Shown piece by piece: positions 23,307 through 35,968 of a DNA stretch of 64,000 bases. The notes beneath the pieces are model-generated. The model was not told the DNA's origin. It did not search any database and worked only from the letters and a program-made list of their open reading frames with translations. Source of the DNA: Gordius sp. MW1 (taxonomy: Eukaryota > Nematomorpha > Gordioida > Gordea > Gordiidae); contig OZ038533.1 of NCBI GenBank assembly GCA_964036665.1, positions 20,885,192 through 20,949,191 of the forward strand, read 5' to 3'. The position numbers and the translations under genes were made by a program. Within the stretch, counting starts at the first letter, position 1. Each line of letters opens with the position of its first letter.

Positions 23307-24846
23307 TGTAAAAGTGGCCAACTGTCGGCCAGGGATTTAAAATTGTACTTAGCTATAAAAATACCAATTTTTTGTTTAAGTAAAAAATTTCTGGAATATT
23401 TAGAGGGCGGGCAGCGACGGCTGATTTCTTTAAAAAGCTTAATGGCGGCCGGACCAAAAGTCCCAGAACACGAGGCAACGATAGGGGTAAAGATATTAGA
23501 TGGTAGGAGGGCCTGGTATTTTACCGTTTTACGGTGTTCGGCGAGGGTCAGAGCGTTGTAGTTTTGGTTAGAGGGGGCGAAAATGTCTATGCAGGTGAAA
23601 TCCCATTTAAGGGGAAGACCATTTTGCCAAGGGATAAGGGTAGAGCCGTCTGGTCGCCTCCTTCCCTCCAACGAAGGGTCTGACGGCTCTAAAACGGAGG
23701 GAATGTTGGCTTTTTTAAAAGCGGCTTGGATAAGGCTATTCACCTTTTCGTGCCTTATGTATTTAAATTTATTGTAAAGGCAGTGTAGGGGATGCCTTGC
23801 ATAAATGTCTATGCTCTGGGAGCAGTTGCGGCAGGAATATTCCTTTGAATGGGGAATTCCTAGTCTGAGGGCGATGGAGTATGCTAGCTCTGGGTCCTCC
23901 AACATCAATCCAGAAAGTGAGCTAGGATAAGCTTCTAGCCACTCGTGACCCGATCCGTCAAAAACCAAAGATTTAAGGTTGAAGTGCTGGCGGGCGTAGC
24001 AACTCGATAAGAGGTAATCAACGGAGCGCGATACGAGGCCAGCATCCCAATACTTTTGAATAGAGGTTATGGGGAAGGGGGTCCCTTGGTTGACGTTGGC
24101 TGACCAGACGTCTAGGGCTTCTACAAACGACTGATCCTCATTTGTTGTGATTAAACGGTCGATCAAATCTTGGGCGGATTTATACGAAGAGATAAACGCA
24201 GCTAACGGATTTGAGATAGCTGGGCGTATGCCCAAGCCGCCAGCTTTAGTAGGTAATGAGGCTTGGAGCCACGAGGAAGTGCTGAATTTGATATTAAGGA
24301 TTGCTTCTAAAGCATTTTTCATAAAGCTATCGTAGTTTTTTAAAATCTCGGGCAATAAAAAGGCTGATGAGGACCGGAAGCAGTGTTCAATTTTTGAGAT
24401 ATTAAAATTGTTTTTAATGATATAAAATGCGTGGTGTTTGGGGAGGGTATTAAGAATATTCATCTTCGAGGTAAGGGTTGATAAGTGGCTATGTAAAAAT
24501 TCTATTAAGACGATTTGCCCACCTATTGGAGAGCCTAGATGAGTAAAACTCATCAATTCAACTTTTAAAAAGGGCTTAAAAATGGTAAATTTGTTGGTAT
24601 CCGGGCACTGATATATCTCGCATTTAGAGATATTCAATCTCAAGTTTAGGGAGGTTTCATAATGTTGGATTAAAAGAATGGCATTGGAAATTTCTTCCGG
24701 AGGGCCGCATAAGGTGTCATCGTCCAGGTACCAGACGTTTAATCATAAGGAACAATGGTTTGAGAGAGATTCGGTTAAATTTTTGATCCCAAGACAAAAC
24801 AGAGGTGGACCTAGAGGGTCACCCTGTTGAATACCTTCTGCCGTAA
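23307..24846 (-). pseudogene. RT/endonuclease fragment, type B, unit 5
   Basis: 1540 bp, 7 bp longer than type A. The two type A indels are absent, so one frame stays open from just after a TGA (24743-24745) through YLDDD (24716-24730), SKCE, LPKHHAFYIIKNNF, TKAGGLGIRPA, CRNC...HPLHC and RPDG...WDFTCID to a stop at 23252, inside the inverted arm. The TGA lies seven codons before YLDD and cuts off QQGDPLGP, so this copy is also dead. The first in-frame ATG lies downstream, in ELMSF. Private changes include SSCYARQ (D or G elsewhere) and KYSRNF (T elsewhere). It keeps the longer GTTTTTTAAAATCTCGG stretch, 6 bp of which are lost in units 6 and 8. It is the nearest of the copies to the ancestral downstream frame. 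Confidence 0.88.
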
Positions 24847-27800
24847 AGAAATTTATCGAATATCCACAAATTTAGAGAGAAATTTATAAAGAATCAAAAA
24901 ATTTAGACAGAAATTTATAGAATATCCACAAATTTAGACAAAAATTTCTAAATAATCAAAAAATGTAGACAAAAATTTATCGAATATCCACAAATTTAGA
25001 CAGAAATTTATAGAATATCCACAAATTTAGACAAAAATTTAAAAATAATCAAAAAATGTAGACAGAAATTTATCGAATCCACAAATTTAGACAGAAATTT
25101 ATAGAATATCCACAAATTTAGACAGAAATTTATCGAATATCCACAAATTTAGACAAAAATTTAAAAATAATCAAAAAATTTAGACAGGAATTTATAGATA
25201 AACAGAGAAATATTAAAAAATTTAGACAGAAATTTATAGAATATCTACAAATTTAGACAGAAATTTATCGAATATCCGCAAATTTGGATAGAAACTTATA
25301 AAAATCATCAAAATTTAGACAGAAATTTATAGAATATCGACAAATTTAGACCGAAATTTATAAAAAATCAAAAAATTTAGACAGAAATTTATAGAATATC
25401 CACAAATTTAGACAAAAATTTAAAAATAATCAAAAAATTTAGACAGAAATTTATAGAATATCCACAAATTTAGAGAGAAATTTATAAAGAATCAAAAAAT
25501 TTCGACAGAAATTTATCGAATATAAAAAAATTTAGACAGAAATTTATAGAATATCCACAAATTTAGACAAAAATTTAAAAATAATCAAAAAATTTAGACA
25601 AAAATTTATCGAATATCCACAAATTTAGAGAGAAATTTCAAATTTAGACAAAAATTTAAAAATAATCAAAAAATTTAGACAAAAAATTATCTAATATCTA
25701 CAAATTTAGACAGAAATTTATAGAATATCCACAAATTTAGAGAGAAATTTATAAAGAATCAAAAAATTTAGACAGAAATTTATCGAATATAAAAAAATTT
25801 AGACAGAAATTTATAGAATATCCACAAATTTAGACAGAAATTTATAGAATATCCACAAATTTAGACAGAAATTCATCGAATATCCACAAATTTAGACAAA
25901 AATTTAAAAATAATCAAAAAATTTAGACAGGAATTTATAGATAAACAGAGAAATATTAAAAAATTTAGACAGAAATTTATAGAATATCTACAAATTTAGA
26001 CAGAAATTTATAAAAAATCATAAACATTTAGACAGAAATTTATCGAATATCCGCAAATTTGGACATAAACTTATAAAAAATCATGAAAATTTAGATAGAA
26101 ATTTATCTAATATCTACAAATTTAGACAGAAATTTATAGAATCTCCACAAATTTAGAGAGAAATTTATAAAGAATCAAAAAATTTAGACAGAAATTTATA
26201 GAATATCCACAAATTTAGACAAAAATTTAAAAATAATCAAAAAATGTAGACAAAAATTTATCGAATATCCACAAATTTAGACGAAATTTATCCAATATCC
26301 ATAAATTTAGACAAAAATTTAAAAATAATCAAAAAATTTAGACAGGAATTTATAGATAAACAGAGAAATATTAAAAAATTTAGACAGAAATTTATAGAAT
26401 ATCCACAAATTTAGACAAAAATTTAAAAATAATCAAAAAATTTAGACAAAAATTTATCGAATATCCACAAATTTAGACAGAAATTTATCCAATATCGACA
26501 AATTTAGACAAAAATTTAAAAATAATTAAAAAATTTAGACAGGAATTTATAGATAAACAGAGAAATATTAAAAAATTTAGACAGAAATTTATAGAATATC
26601 TACAAATTTAGACAGAAATTTATAAAAAATCATAAAAATTTAGACAGAAATTTATAGAATATCCACAAATTTAGACAAAAATTTAAAAATAATCAAAAAA
26701 TTTAGACAAAAATTTATCGAATATCCACAAATTTAGACAGAAATTTATCGAATATCCACAAATGTAGACAGAAATTTATCGAATATCCACAAATTTAGAC
26801 AGAAATTTATCGAACATCCACAAATTTAGACAAAAATTTAAAAATAATCAAAAAATTTAGACAGAAATTCATAGATAAACAGATAAATATTAAAAAATTT
26901 AATAAAGAAATTTATCGAATATCCACAAATTTAGAGAGAAATTTATAAAGAATCAAAAAATTTAGACAGAAATTTATAGAATATCCACAAATTTAGACAA
27001 AAACTTAAAAATAATCAAAAAATTTAGACAAAAATTTATCGAATATCCACAAATTTAGACAGAAATTTATAGAATATCCACAAATTTAGACAAAAATTTC
27101 AAAATAATCAAAAAATTTAGACAGGAATTTATAGATAAACAGAGAAATATAAAAAAATTTAGACAGAAATTTATAGAATATCCACAAATTTAGACAAAAA
27201 TTTAAAAATAATCAAAAAATTTAGACAAAAATTTATCGAATATCCACAAATGTAGACAGAAATTTATCGAATATCCACAAATTTAGACAGAAATTTATAG
27301 AATATCCACAAATTTAGACAGAAATTTATCCAATATCCACAAATTTAGACAAAAATTTAAAAATAATCAAAAAATTTAGACAGGAATTTATAGATAAACA
27401 GAGAAATATAAAAAAATTTAGACAGAAATTTATAGAATATCCACAAATTTAGACAAAAATTTAAAAATAATCAAAAAATTTAGACAGGAATTTATAGATA
27501 AACAGAGAAATATTAAAAAATTTAGACAGAAATTTATAGAATATCCACAAATTTAGACAGAAATTTATAAAAAATCATAAAAATTTAGTCAGAAATTTAT
27601 CCAATATCCACAAATTTAGACAAAAATTTATCGAATATCCACAAATTTAGACAGAAATTTATCCAATATCCACAAATTTAGACAAAAATTTAAAAATAAT
27701 CAAAAAATTTAAACAGGAATTTATAGATAAACAGAGAAATATTAAAAAATTTAGACAGAAATTTATAGAATATCCACAAATTTAGACAGAAATTTATAGA

Positions 27801-28627
27801 ATATCCACAAATTTAGACAGAAATTTATAAAAAATCATAAAAATTTAGTCAGAAATTTATCCAATATCCACAAATTTAGACAAAAATTTATCGAATATCC
27901 ACAAATTTAGACAGAAATTTATCCAATATCCACAAATTTAGACAAAAATTTAAAAATAATCAAAAAATTTAAACAGGAATTTATAGATAAACAGAGAAAT
28001 ATTAAAAAATTTAGACAGAAATTTATAGAATATCCACAAATTTAGACAGAAATTTATCGAATATCCACAAATTTAGACAAAAATTTAAAAATAATCAAAA
28101 AATTTAGACAGGAATTTATAGATAAACAGAGAAATATTAAAAAATTTAGACAGAAATTTATAGAATATCTACAAATTTAGACAGAAATTTATAAAAAATC
28201 ATAAAAATTTAGACAGAAATTTATAGAATATCCACAAATTTAGACAAAAATTTAAAAATAATCAAAAAATTTAGACAAAAATTTAAAAATAATCAAAAAA
28301 TTTAGACAAAAATTTATCGAATATCCACAAATTTAGACAGAAATTTATAGAATATCCACAAATTTAGACAAAAATTTAAAAATAATCAAAAAATGTAGAC
28401 AGAAATTTATCGAATCCACAAATTTAGACAGAAATTTATAGAATATCCACAAATTTAGACAGAAATTTATCGAATATCCACAAATTTAGACAAAAATTTA
28501 TCGAATATCCACAAATTTAGACAAAAATTTAAAAATAATCAAAAAATTTAGACAGGAATTTATAGATAAACAGAGAAATATTAAAAAATTTAGACAGAAA
28601 TTTATAGAATATCCACAAATTTAGACA
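24847..28627 (+). repeat. Forward minisatellite array, unit 5 (3.78 kb)
   Basis: Begins with AAGAATCAAAAAATTT where others have AAGAATCC or AAGAATCT. The stretch 24900-25800 holds many private monomers (for example TCGAATATAAAAAAATTT twice, near 25517 and 25787) not seen elsewhere. From about 25870 the order rejoins the common pattern. This is the most divergent array. Confidence 0.93.
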
Positions 28628-28998
28628 GATCCGTTTTTACAACACTAAGTTGATGGTCTAATCATACTCTATTTAAAATAATACAATTTCTTTGATTTAC
28701 GACTCTCTAATGGTTTTAAATTTTTATTATTATGTTTGTGCTTAGCACAAGGAAGTCAAGAACGGGATCGATAGTTATGCGGATGTTTCTCATATTCCCG
28801 TACAAATATTAAACCTGGACAACCCTCTACGAACAAGTCAGTTTTCCCGAAATATTCTTTCAAAATTAATCGCAAAATTTGATTTTTTGAATGTTTTTTG
28901 GGGTAGTTGTGCTCTAAATTGAGTTGATTACCGTATTTATCGCTTTATTTCGTTTTAGATGGGAATGATTCCGTGAATAAAAAATTGGGCCCGCGCCC
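28628..28998. repeat. Linker module, unit 6
   Basis: 371 bp. One difference from all other copies noticed: GATCGATAGTTATG for GATCGATGGTTATG near 28773. Confidence 0.9.
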
Positions 28999-29149
28999 AC
29001 ATACATACATACATATACATACATACACATACATACACATACATACACATACATACATGTACATACAGAATACATACACATACATACACATACATACATA
29101 TACATACATATACATACATATACATACATACATATACTATATATATATG
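28999..29149. repeat. ACATAC-type microsatellite, unit 6
   Basis: 151 bp, same interruptions. Confidence 0.95.
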
Positions 29150-29471
29150 TTGAAGATAGCTATATATAGATATTTTTCGTATCTAATTTATTTTTAAGTT
29201 CATTATACCGCCATCTATTATTTGTTTTAATTTAGATTTTTTTTTAAAGTTAATAATTTTTGATTATAAAGAGAATTACATATTTTTTGTTGAAATTTGC
29301 CGATGTGTCTCTGAAACCATGGTTGTAAGTACTAAATCTTTGCTTGACAAATATGGCCAAAATTATGATCTATTGTAAATTCTAAGATTCATTGGCGGAA
29401 ACTAAAAAAACAATGAATAAATGCTTTGTCATAAAATTAAAAATTATGTGAAATTGAACGTATGTTTTACC
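29150..29471. repeat. AT-rich spacer, unit 6
   Basis: 322 bp, consensus form. Confidence 0.8.
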
Positions 29472-29544
29472 CAGTAGCGTAGGGAGGGGGGGGGGGGGTT
29501 AATTTTTTTTTAAATTATACGGAAAATTTTGAAACCCCCCCCCC
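29472..29544. repeat. G-run/C-run inverted block, unit 6 (G13, C10)
   Basis: Longest G-run in the window (13) with a short C-run. Confidence 0.8.
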
Positions 29545-29548
29545 TTTT

Positions 29549-29862
29549 CGATAAATTTCTGTCTAAATTTTTTAATATTTCTCTGTTTATCTATAAATTT
29601 CTGTCTAAATTTTTTTATTATTTTTAAATTTTTGTCTAAATTTGTGGATATTCGATAAATTTCTATCTAAATTTGTGGATATTCGATAAATTTCTGTCTA
29701 AATTTTTTGATTATTTTTAAATTTTTGTCTAAATTTGTGGATATTCTATAAATTTATGTTTAAATTTTTTCATTCTTTATAAATTTCTCTCTAAATTTGT
29801 GGATATTCTATAAATTTCTGTCTAAATTTGTGGATATTCGATAAATTTCTGTATAAATTTCT
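29549..29862 (-). repeat. Inverted minisatellite arm, unit 6
   Basis: 314 bp, full set of monomers. Its near-twin in unit 8 lacks 93 bp. Confidence 0.9.
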
Positions 29863-31396
29863 TGTAAAAGTGGCCAACTGTCGGCCAGGGATTTAAAATT
29901 GTACTTAGCTATAAAAATACCAATTTTTTGTTTAAGTAAAAAATTTGTGGAATATTTAGAGGGCGGGCAGCGACGGCTGATTTCTTTAAAAAGCTTAATG
30001 GCGGCCGGACCAAAAGTCCCAGAGCACGAGGCAACGATAGGGGTAAAGATATTAGATGGTAGGAGGGCCTGGTATTTTACCGTTTTACGGTGTTCGGCGA
30101 GGGTCAGAGCGTTGTAGTTTTGGTTAGAGGGGGCGAAAATGTCTATGCAGGTGAAATCCCATTTAAGGGGAAGACCATTTTGCCAAGGGATAAGGGTAGA
30201 GCCGTCTGGTCGCCTCCTTCCCTCCAACGAAGGGTCTGACGGCTCTAAAACGGAGGGAATGTTGGCTTTTTTAAAAGGGGCTTGGATAAGGCTATTCACC
30301 TTTTCGTGCCTTATGTATTTAAATTTATTGTAAAGGCAGTGTAGGGGATGCCTTGCATAAATGTCTATGCTCTGGGAGCAGTTGCGGCAGGAATATTCCT
30401 TTGAATGGGGAATTCCTAGTCTGAGGGCGATGGAGTATGCTAGCTCTGGGTCCTCCAACATCAATCCAGAAAGTGAGCTAGGATAAGCTTCTAGCCACTC
30501 GTGACCCGATCCGTCAAAAACCAAAGATTTAAGGTTGAAGTGCTGGCGGGCGTCGCAACTCGATAAGAGGTAATCAACGGAGCGCGATACGAGGCCAGCA
30601 TCCCAATACTTTTGAATAGAGGTTATGGGGAAGGGGGTCCCTTGGTTGACGTTGGCTGACCAGACGTCTAGGGCTTCTACAAACGACTGATCCTCATTTG
30701 TTGTGATTAAACGGTCGATCAAATCTTGGGCGGATTTATACGAAGAGATAAACGCAGCTAACGGATTTGAGATAGCTGGGCGTATGCCCAAGCCGCCAGC
30801 TTTAGTAGGTAATGAGGCTTGGAGCCACGAGGAAGTGCTGAATTTGATATTAAGGATTGCTTCTAAAGCATTTTTCATAAAGCTATCGTAGTTTATCTCG
30901 GGCAATAAAAAGGCTGATGAGGACCGGAAGCAGTGTTCAATTTTTGAGATATTAAAATTGTTTTTAATGATATAAAATGCGTGGTGTTTGGGGAGGGTAT
31001 TAAGAATATTCATCTTCGAGGTAAGGGTTGATAAGTGGCTATGTAAAAATTCTATTAAGACGATTTGCCCACCTATTGGAGAGCCTAGATGAGTAAAACT
31101 CATCAATTCAACTTTTAAAAAGGGCTTAAAAATGGGAAATCTGTTGGTATCCGGGCACTGATATATCTCGCATTTAGAGATATTCAATCTCAAGTTTAGG
31201 GAGGTTTCATAATGTTGGATTAAAAGAATGGCATTGGAAATTTCTTCCGGAGGGCCGCATAAGGTGTCATCGTCCAGGTACCAGACGTTTAATTATAATG
31301 AACAATGGTTTGAGAGAGATTCGGTTAAATTTTTGATCCCAAGACAAAACAGAGGTGGACCTAGAGGGTCACCCTGTTGAATACCTTCTGACGTAA
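29863..31396 (-). pseudogene. RT/endonuclease fragment, type B, unit 6
   Basis: 1534 bp. The frame is open from after a TAA (31293-31295) through YLDDD (31266-31280) to about 29808. The stop differs from that of unit 5 (TGA) but sits at the same codon, so the codon mutated more than once or passed through one stop to the other. A 6-bp in-frame loss (PEINYDS versus PEILKNYDS), Q in PWQNG and P in QAPFKK are shared with unit 8 (Q also with units 5 and 10). Confidence 0.88.
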
Positions 31397-33192
31397 AGAA
31401 ATTTATCGAATATCCACAAATTTAGAGAGAAATTTATAAAGAATCTAAAAATTTAGACAGAAATTTATAGAATATCCACAAATTTAGACAGAAATTTATC
31501 GAATATCCACAAATTTAGACAGAAATTCATCGAATATCCACAAATTTAGACAAAAATTTAAAAATAATCAAAAAATTTAGACAGGAATTTATAGATAAAC
31601 AGAGAAATATTAAAAAATTTAGACAGAAATTTATAGAATATCTACAAATTTAGACAGAAATTTATAAAAAATCATAAACATTTAGACAGAAATTTATCGA
31701 ATATCCGCAAATTTGGACATAAACTTATAAAAAATCATGAAAATTTAGATAGAAATTTATCTAATATCTACAAATTTAGACAGAAATTTATAGAATCTCC
31801 ACAAATTTAGAGAGAAATTTATAAAGAATCAAAAAATTTAGACAGAAATTTATAGAATATCCACAAATTTAGACAAAAATTTAAAAATAATCAAAAAATT
31901 TAGACAAAAATTTATCGAATATCCACAAATTTAGACGAAATTTATCCAATATCCATAAATTTAGACAAAAATTTAAAAATAATCAAAAAATTTAGACAGG
32001 AATTTATAGATAAACAGAGAAATATTAAAAAATTTAGACAGAAATTTATAGAATATCCACAAATTTAGACAAAAATTTAAAAATAATCAAAAAATTTAGA
32101 CAGGAATTTATAGATAAACAGAGAAATATTAAAAACTTTAATAAAGAAATTTATCGAATATCCACAAATTTTGAGAGAAATTTATAAAGAATCAAAAAAT
32201 TTAGACAGAAATTTATAGAATATCCACAAATTTAGACAAAAACTTAAAAATAATCAAAAAATTTAGACAAAAATTTATCGAATATCCACAAATTTAGACA
32301 GAAATTTATAGAATATCCACAAATTTAGACAAAAATTTCAAAATAATCAAAAAATTTAGACAGGAATTTATAGATAAACAGAGAAATATTAAAAAATTTA
32401 GACAGAAATTTATAGAATATCCACAAATTTAGACAGAAATTTATCGAATATCCACAAATTTAGACAAAAATTTAAAAATAATCAAAAAATTTAAACAGGA
32501 ATTTATAGATAAACAGAGAAATATAAAAAAATTTAGACAGAAATTTATAGAATATCCACAAATTTAGATCAAAATTTAAAAATAATCAAAAAATTTAGAC
32601 AAAAATTTATCCAATATCCACAAATTTAGACAGAATCTTATCCAATATCCACAAATTTAGACAAAAATTTAAAAATAATCAAAAAATTTAGACAGGAATT
32701 TATAGATAAACAGAGAAATATAAAAAAATTTAGACAGAAATTTATAGAATATCCACAAATTTAGATCAAAATTTAAAAATAATCAAAAAATTTAGACAAA
32801 AATTTATCCAATATCCACAAATTTAGACAGAATCTTATCCAATATCCACAAATTTAGACAAAAATTTAAAAATAATCAAAAAACTTAGACAGGAATTTAT
32901 AGATAAACAGAGAAATATAAAAAAATTTAGACAGAAATTTATAGAATATCCACAAATTTAGACAAAAATTTAAAAATAATCAAAAAATTTAGACAAAAAT
33001 TTATCCAATATCCACAAATTTAGACAAAAATTTATCGAATATCCACAAATTTAGACAGAAATTTATCCAATATCCACAAATTTAGACAAAAATTTAAAAA
33101 TAATCAAAAAATTTAAACAGGAATTTATAGATAAACAGAGAAATATTAAAAAATTTAGACAGAAATTTATAGAATATCCACAAATTTAGACA
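31397..33192 (+). repeat. Forward minisatellite array, unit 6 (1.80 kb)
   Basis: 1796 bp, same length as units 1 and 8 and the same order of variants, including AAAAACTTTAATAAAG near 32142. The start is AAGAATCTAAAAATTT (unit 1 has AAGAATTTAAAAATTT). Confidence 0.95.
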
Positions 33193-33563
33193 GATCCGTT
33201 TTTACAACACTAAGTTGATGGTCTAATCATACTCTATTTAAAATAATACAATTTCTTTGATTTACGACTCTCTAATGGTTTTAAATTTTTATTATTATGT
33301 TTGTGCTTAGCACAAGGAAGTCAAGAACGGGATCGATGGTTATGCGGATGTTTCTCATATTCCCGTACAAATATTAAACCTGGACAACCCTCTACGAACA
33401 AGTCAGTTTTCCCGAAATATTCTTTCAAAATTAATCGCAAAATTTGATTTTTTGAATGTTTTTTGGGGTAGTTGTGCTCTAAATTGAGTTGATTACCGTA
33501 TTTATCGCTTTATTTCGTTTTAGATGGGAATGATTCCGTGAATAAAAAATTGGGCCCGCGCCC
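33193..33563. repeat. Linker module, unit 7
   Basis: 371 bp, matching the reference linker. Confidence 0.9.
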
Positions 33564-33714
33564 ACATACATACATACATATACATACATACACATACATA
33601 CACATACATACACATACATACATGTACATACAGAATACATACACATACATACACATACATACATATACATACATATACATACATATACATACATACATAT
33701 ACTATATATATATG
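33564..33714. repeat. ACATAC-type microsatellite, unit 7
   Basis: 151 bp, same interruptions. Confidence 0.95.
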
Positions 33715-34036
33715 TTGAAGATAGCTATATATAGATATTTTTCGTATCTAATTTATTTTTAAGTTCATTATACCGCCATCTATTATTTGTTTTAATTTAG
33801 ATTTTTTTTTAAAGTTAATAATTTTTGATTATAAAGAGAATTACATATTTTTTGTTGAAATTTGCCGATGTGTCTCTGAAACCATGGTTGTAAGTACTAA
33901 ATCTTTGCTTGACAAATATGGCCAAAATTATGATCTATTGTAAATTCTAAGATTCATTGGCGGAAACTAAAAAAACAATGAATAAATGCTTTGTCATAAA
34001 ATTAAAAATTATGTGAAATTGAACGTATGTTTTACC
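33715..34036. repeat. AT-rich spacer, unit 7
   Basis: 322 bp, consensus form. Confidence 0.8.
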
Positions 34037-34118
34037 CAGTAGCGTAGGGAGGGGGGGGGGGGTTAATTTTTTTTTAAATTATACGGAAAATTTTGAAACC
34101 CCCCCCCCCCCCCCCCCC
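34037..34118. repeat. G-run/C-run inverted block, unit 7 (G12, C20)
   Basis: Longest C-run (20), followed by TTTCG instead of TTTTCG. The same unusual end is found only in unit 9. Confidence 0.8.
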
Positions 34119-34121
34119 TTT

Positions 34122-34435
34122 CGATAAATTTCTGTCTAAATTTTTTAATATTTCTCTGTTTATCTATAAATTTCTGTCTAAATTTTTTTATTATTTTTAA
34201 ATTTTTGTCTAAATTTGTGGATATTCGATAAATTTCTATCTAAATTTGTGGATATTCGATAAATTTCTGTCTAAATTTTTTGATTATTTTTAAATTTTTG
34301 TCTAAATTTGTGGATATTCTATAAATTTATGTTTAAATTTTTTCATTCTTTATAAATTTCTCTCTAAATTTGTGGATATTCTATAAATTTCTGTCTAAAT
34401 TTGTGGATATTCGATAAATTTCTGTATAAATTTCT
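34122..34435 (-). repeat. Inverted minisatellite arm, unit 7
   Basis: 314 bp, same monomer order as unit 1. Confidence 0.9.
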
Positions 34436-35968
34436 TGTAAAAGTGGCCAACTGTCGGCCAGGGATTTAAAATTGTACTTAGCTATAAAAATACCAATTTT
34501 TTGTTTAAGTAAAAAATTTGTGGAATATTTAGAGGGCGGGCAGCGACGGCTGATTTCTTTAAAAAGCTTAATGGCGGCCGGACCAAAAGTCCCAGAACAC
34601 GAGGCAACGATAGGGGTAAAGATATTAGATGGTAGGAGGGCCTGGTATTTTACCGTTTTACGGTGTTCGGCGAGGGTCAGAGCGTTGTAGTTTTGGTTAG
34701 AGGGGGCGAAAATGTCTATGCAGGTGAAATCCCATTTAAGGGGAAGACCATTATGCCAAGGGATAAGGGTAGAGCCGTCTGGTCGCCTCCTTCCCTCCAA
34801 CGAAGGGTCTGACGGCTCTAAAACGGAGGGAATGTTGGCTTTTTTAAAAGCGGCTTGGATAAGGCTATTCACCTTTTCGTGCCTTATGTATTTAAATTTA
34901 TTGTAAAGGCAGTGTAGGGGATGCCTTGCATAAATGTCTATGCTCTGGGAGCAGTTGCGGCAGGAATATTCCTTTGAATGGGGAATTCCTAGTCTGAGGG
35001 CGATGGAGTATGCTAGCTCTGGGTCCTCCAACATCAATCCAGAAAGTGAGCTAGGATAAGCTTCTAGCCACTCGTGACCCGATCCGTCAAAAACCAAAGA
35101 TTTAAGGTTGAAGTGCTGGCGGGCGCCGCAACTCGATAAGAGGTAATAAACGGAGCGCGATACGAGGCCAGCATCCCAATACTTTTGTATAGAGGTTATG
35201 GGAAAGGGGGTCCCTTGGTTGACGTTGGCTGACCAGACGTCTAGGGCTTCTACAAACGACGGATCCTCATTTGTTGTGATTAAACGGTCGATCAAACCTT
35301 GGGCGGATTTATACGAAGAGATAAACGCAGCTAACGAAATTGAGGTAGCTGGGCGTATGCCCAAGCCGCCAGCTTTTGTAGGTAATGAGGCTTGGAGCCA
35401 CGAGGGTGCTGAATTTGATATTAAGGATTGCTTCTAAAGCATTTTTCATAAAGCTATCGTAGCTTTTTAAAATCTCGGGCAATAAAAAGGCTGATGAGGA
35501 CCGGAAGCAGTGTTAAATTTTTGAGATATTAAAATAGTTTTTAATGATATGCGTTGTGTTTGGGGAGGGTATTAAGAATATTCATCTTCGAGGTAAGGGT
35601 TGATAAGTGGCTATGTAAAAATTCTATTAAGACGATTTGCCCACCTATTGGAGAGCCTAGATGAGTAAAACTCATCAATTCAACTTTTAAAAAGGGCTTA
35701 AAAATGGGAAATTTGTTGGTATCCGGGCACTGATATATCTCGCATTTAGAGATATTCAATCTCAAGTTTAGGGAGGTTTCATAATGTTGGATTAAAAGAA
35801 TGGCCTTGGAAATTTCTTCCGCAGGGCCGCATAAGGTGTCGTCGTCCAGGTACCAGACGTTTAATGATAATGAACATTGGTTTGAGAGAGATTCGGTTAA
35901 ATTTTTGATCCCAAGACAAAACAGAGGTGGACCTAGAGGGTCACCCTGTTGAATACCTTCTGCCGTAA
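34436..35968 (-). pseudogene. RT/endonuclease fragment, type A, unit 7
   Basis: 1533 bp with the two type A indels. Keeps W in WDFT and H in PWHNG. The predicted protein pieces equal those of units 1 and 9. Confidence 0.88.
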
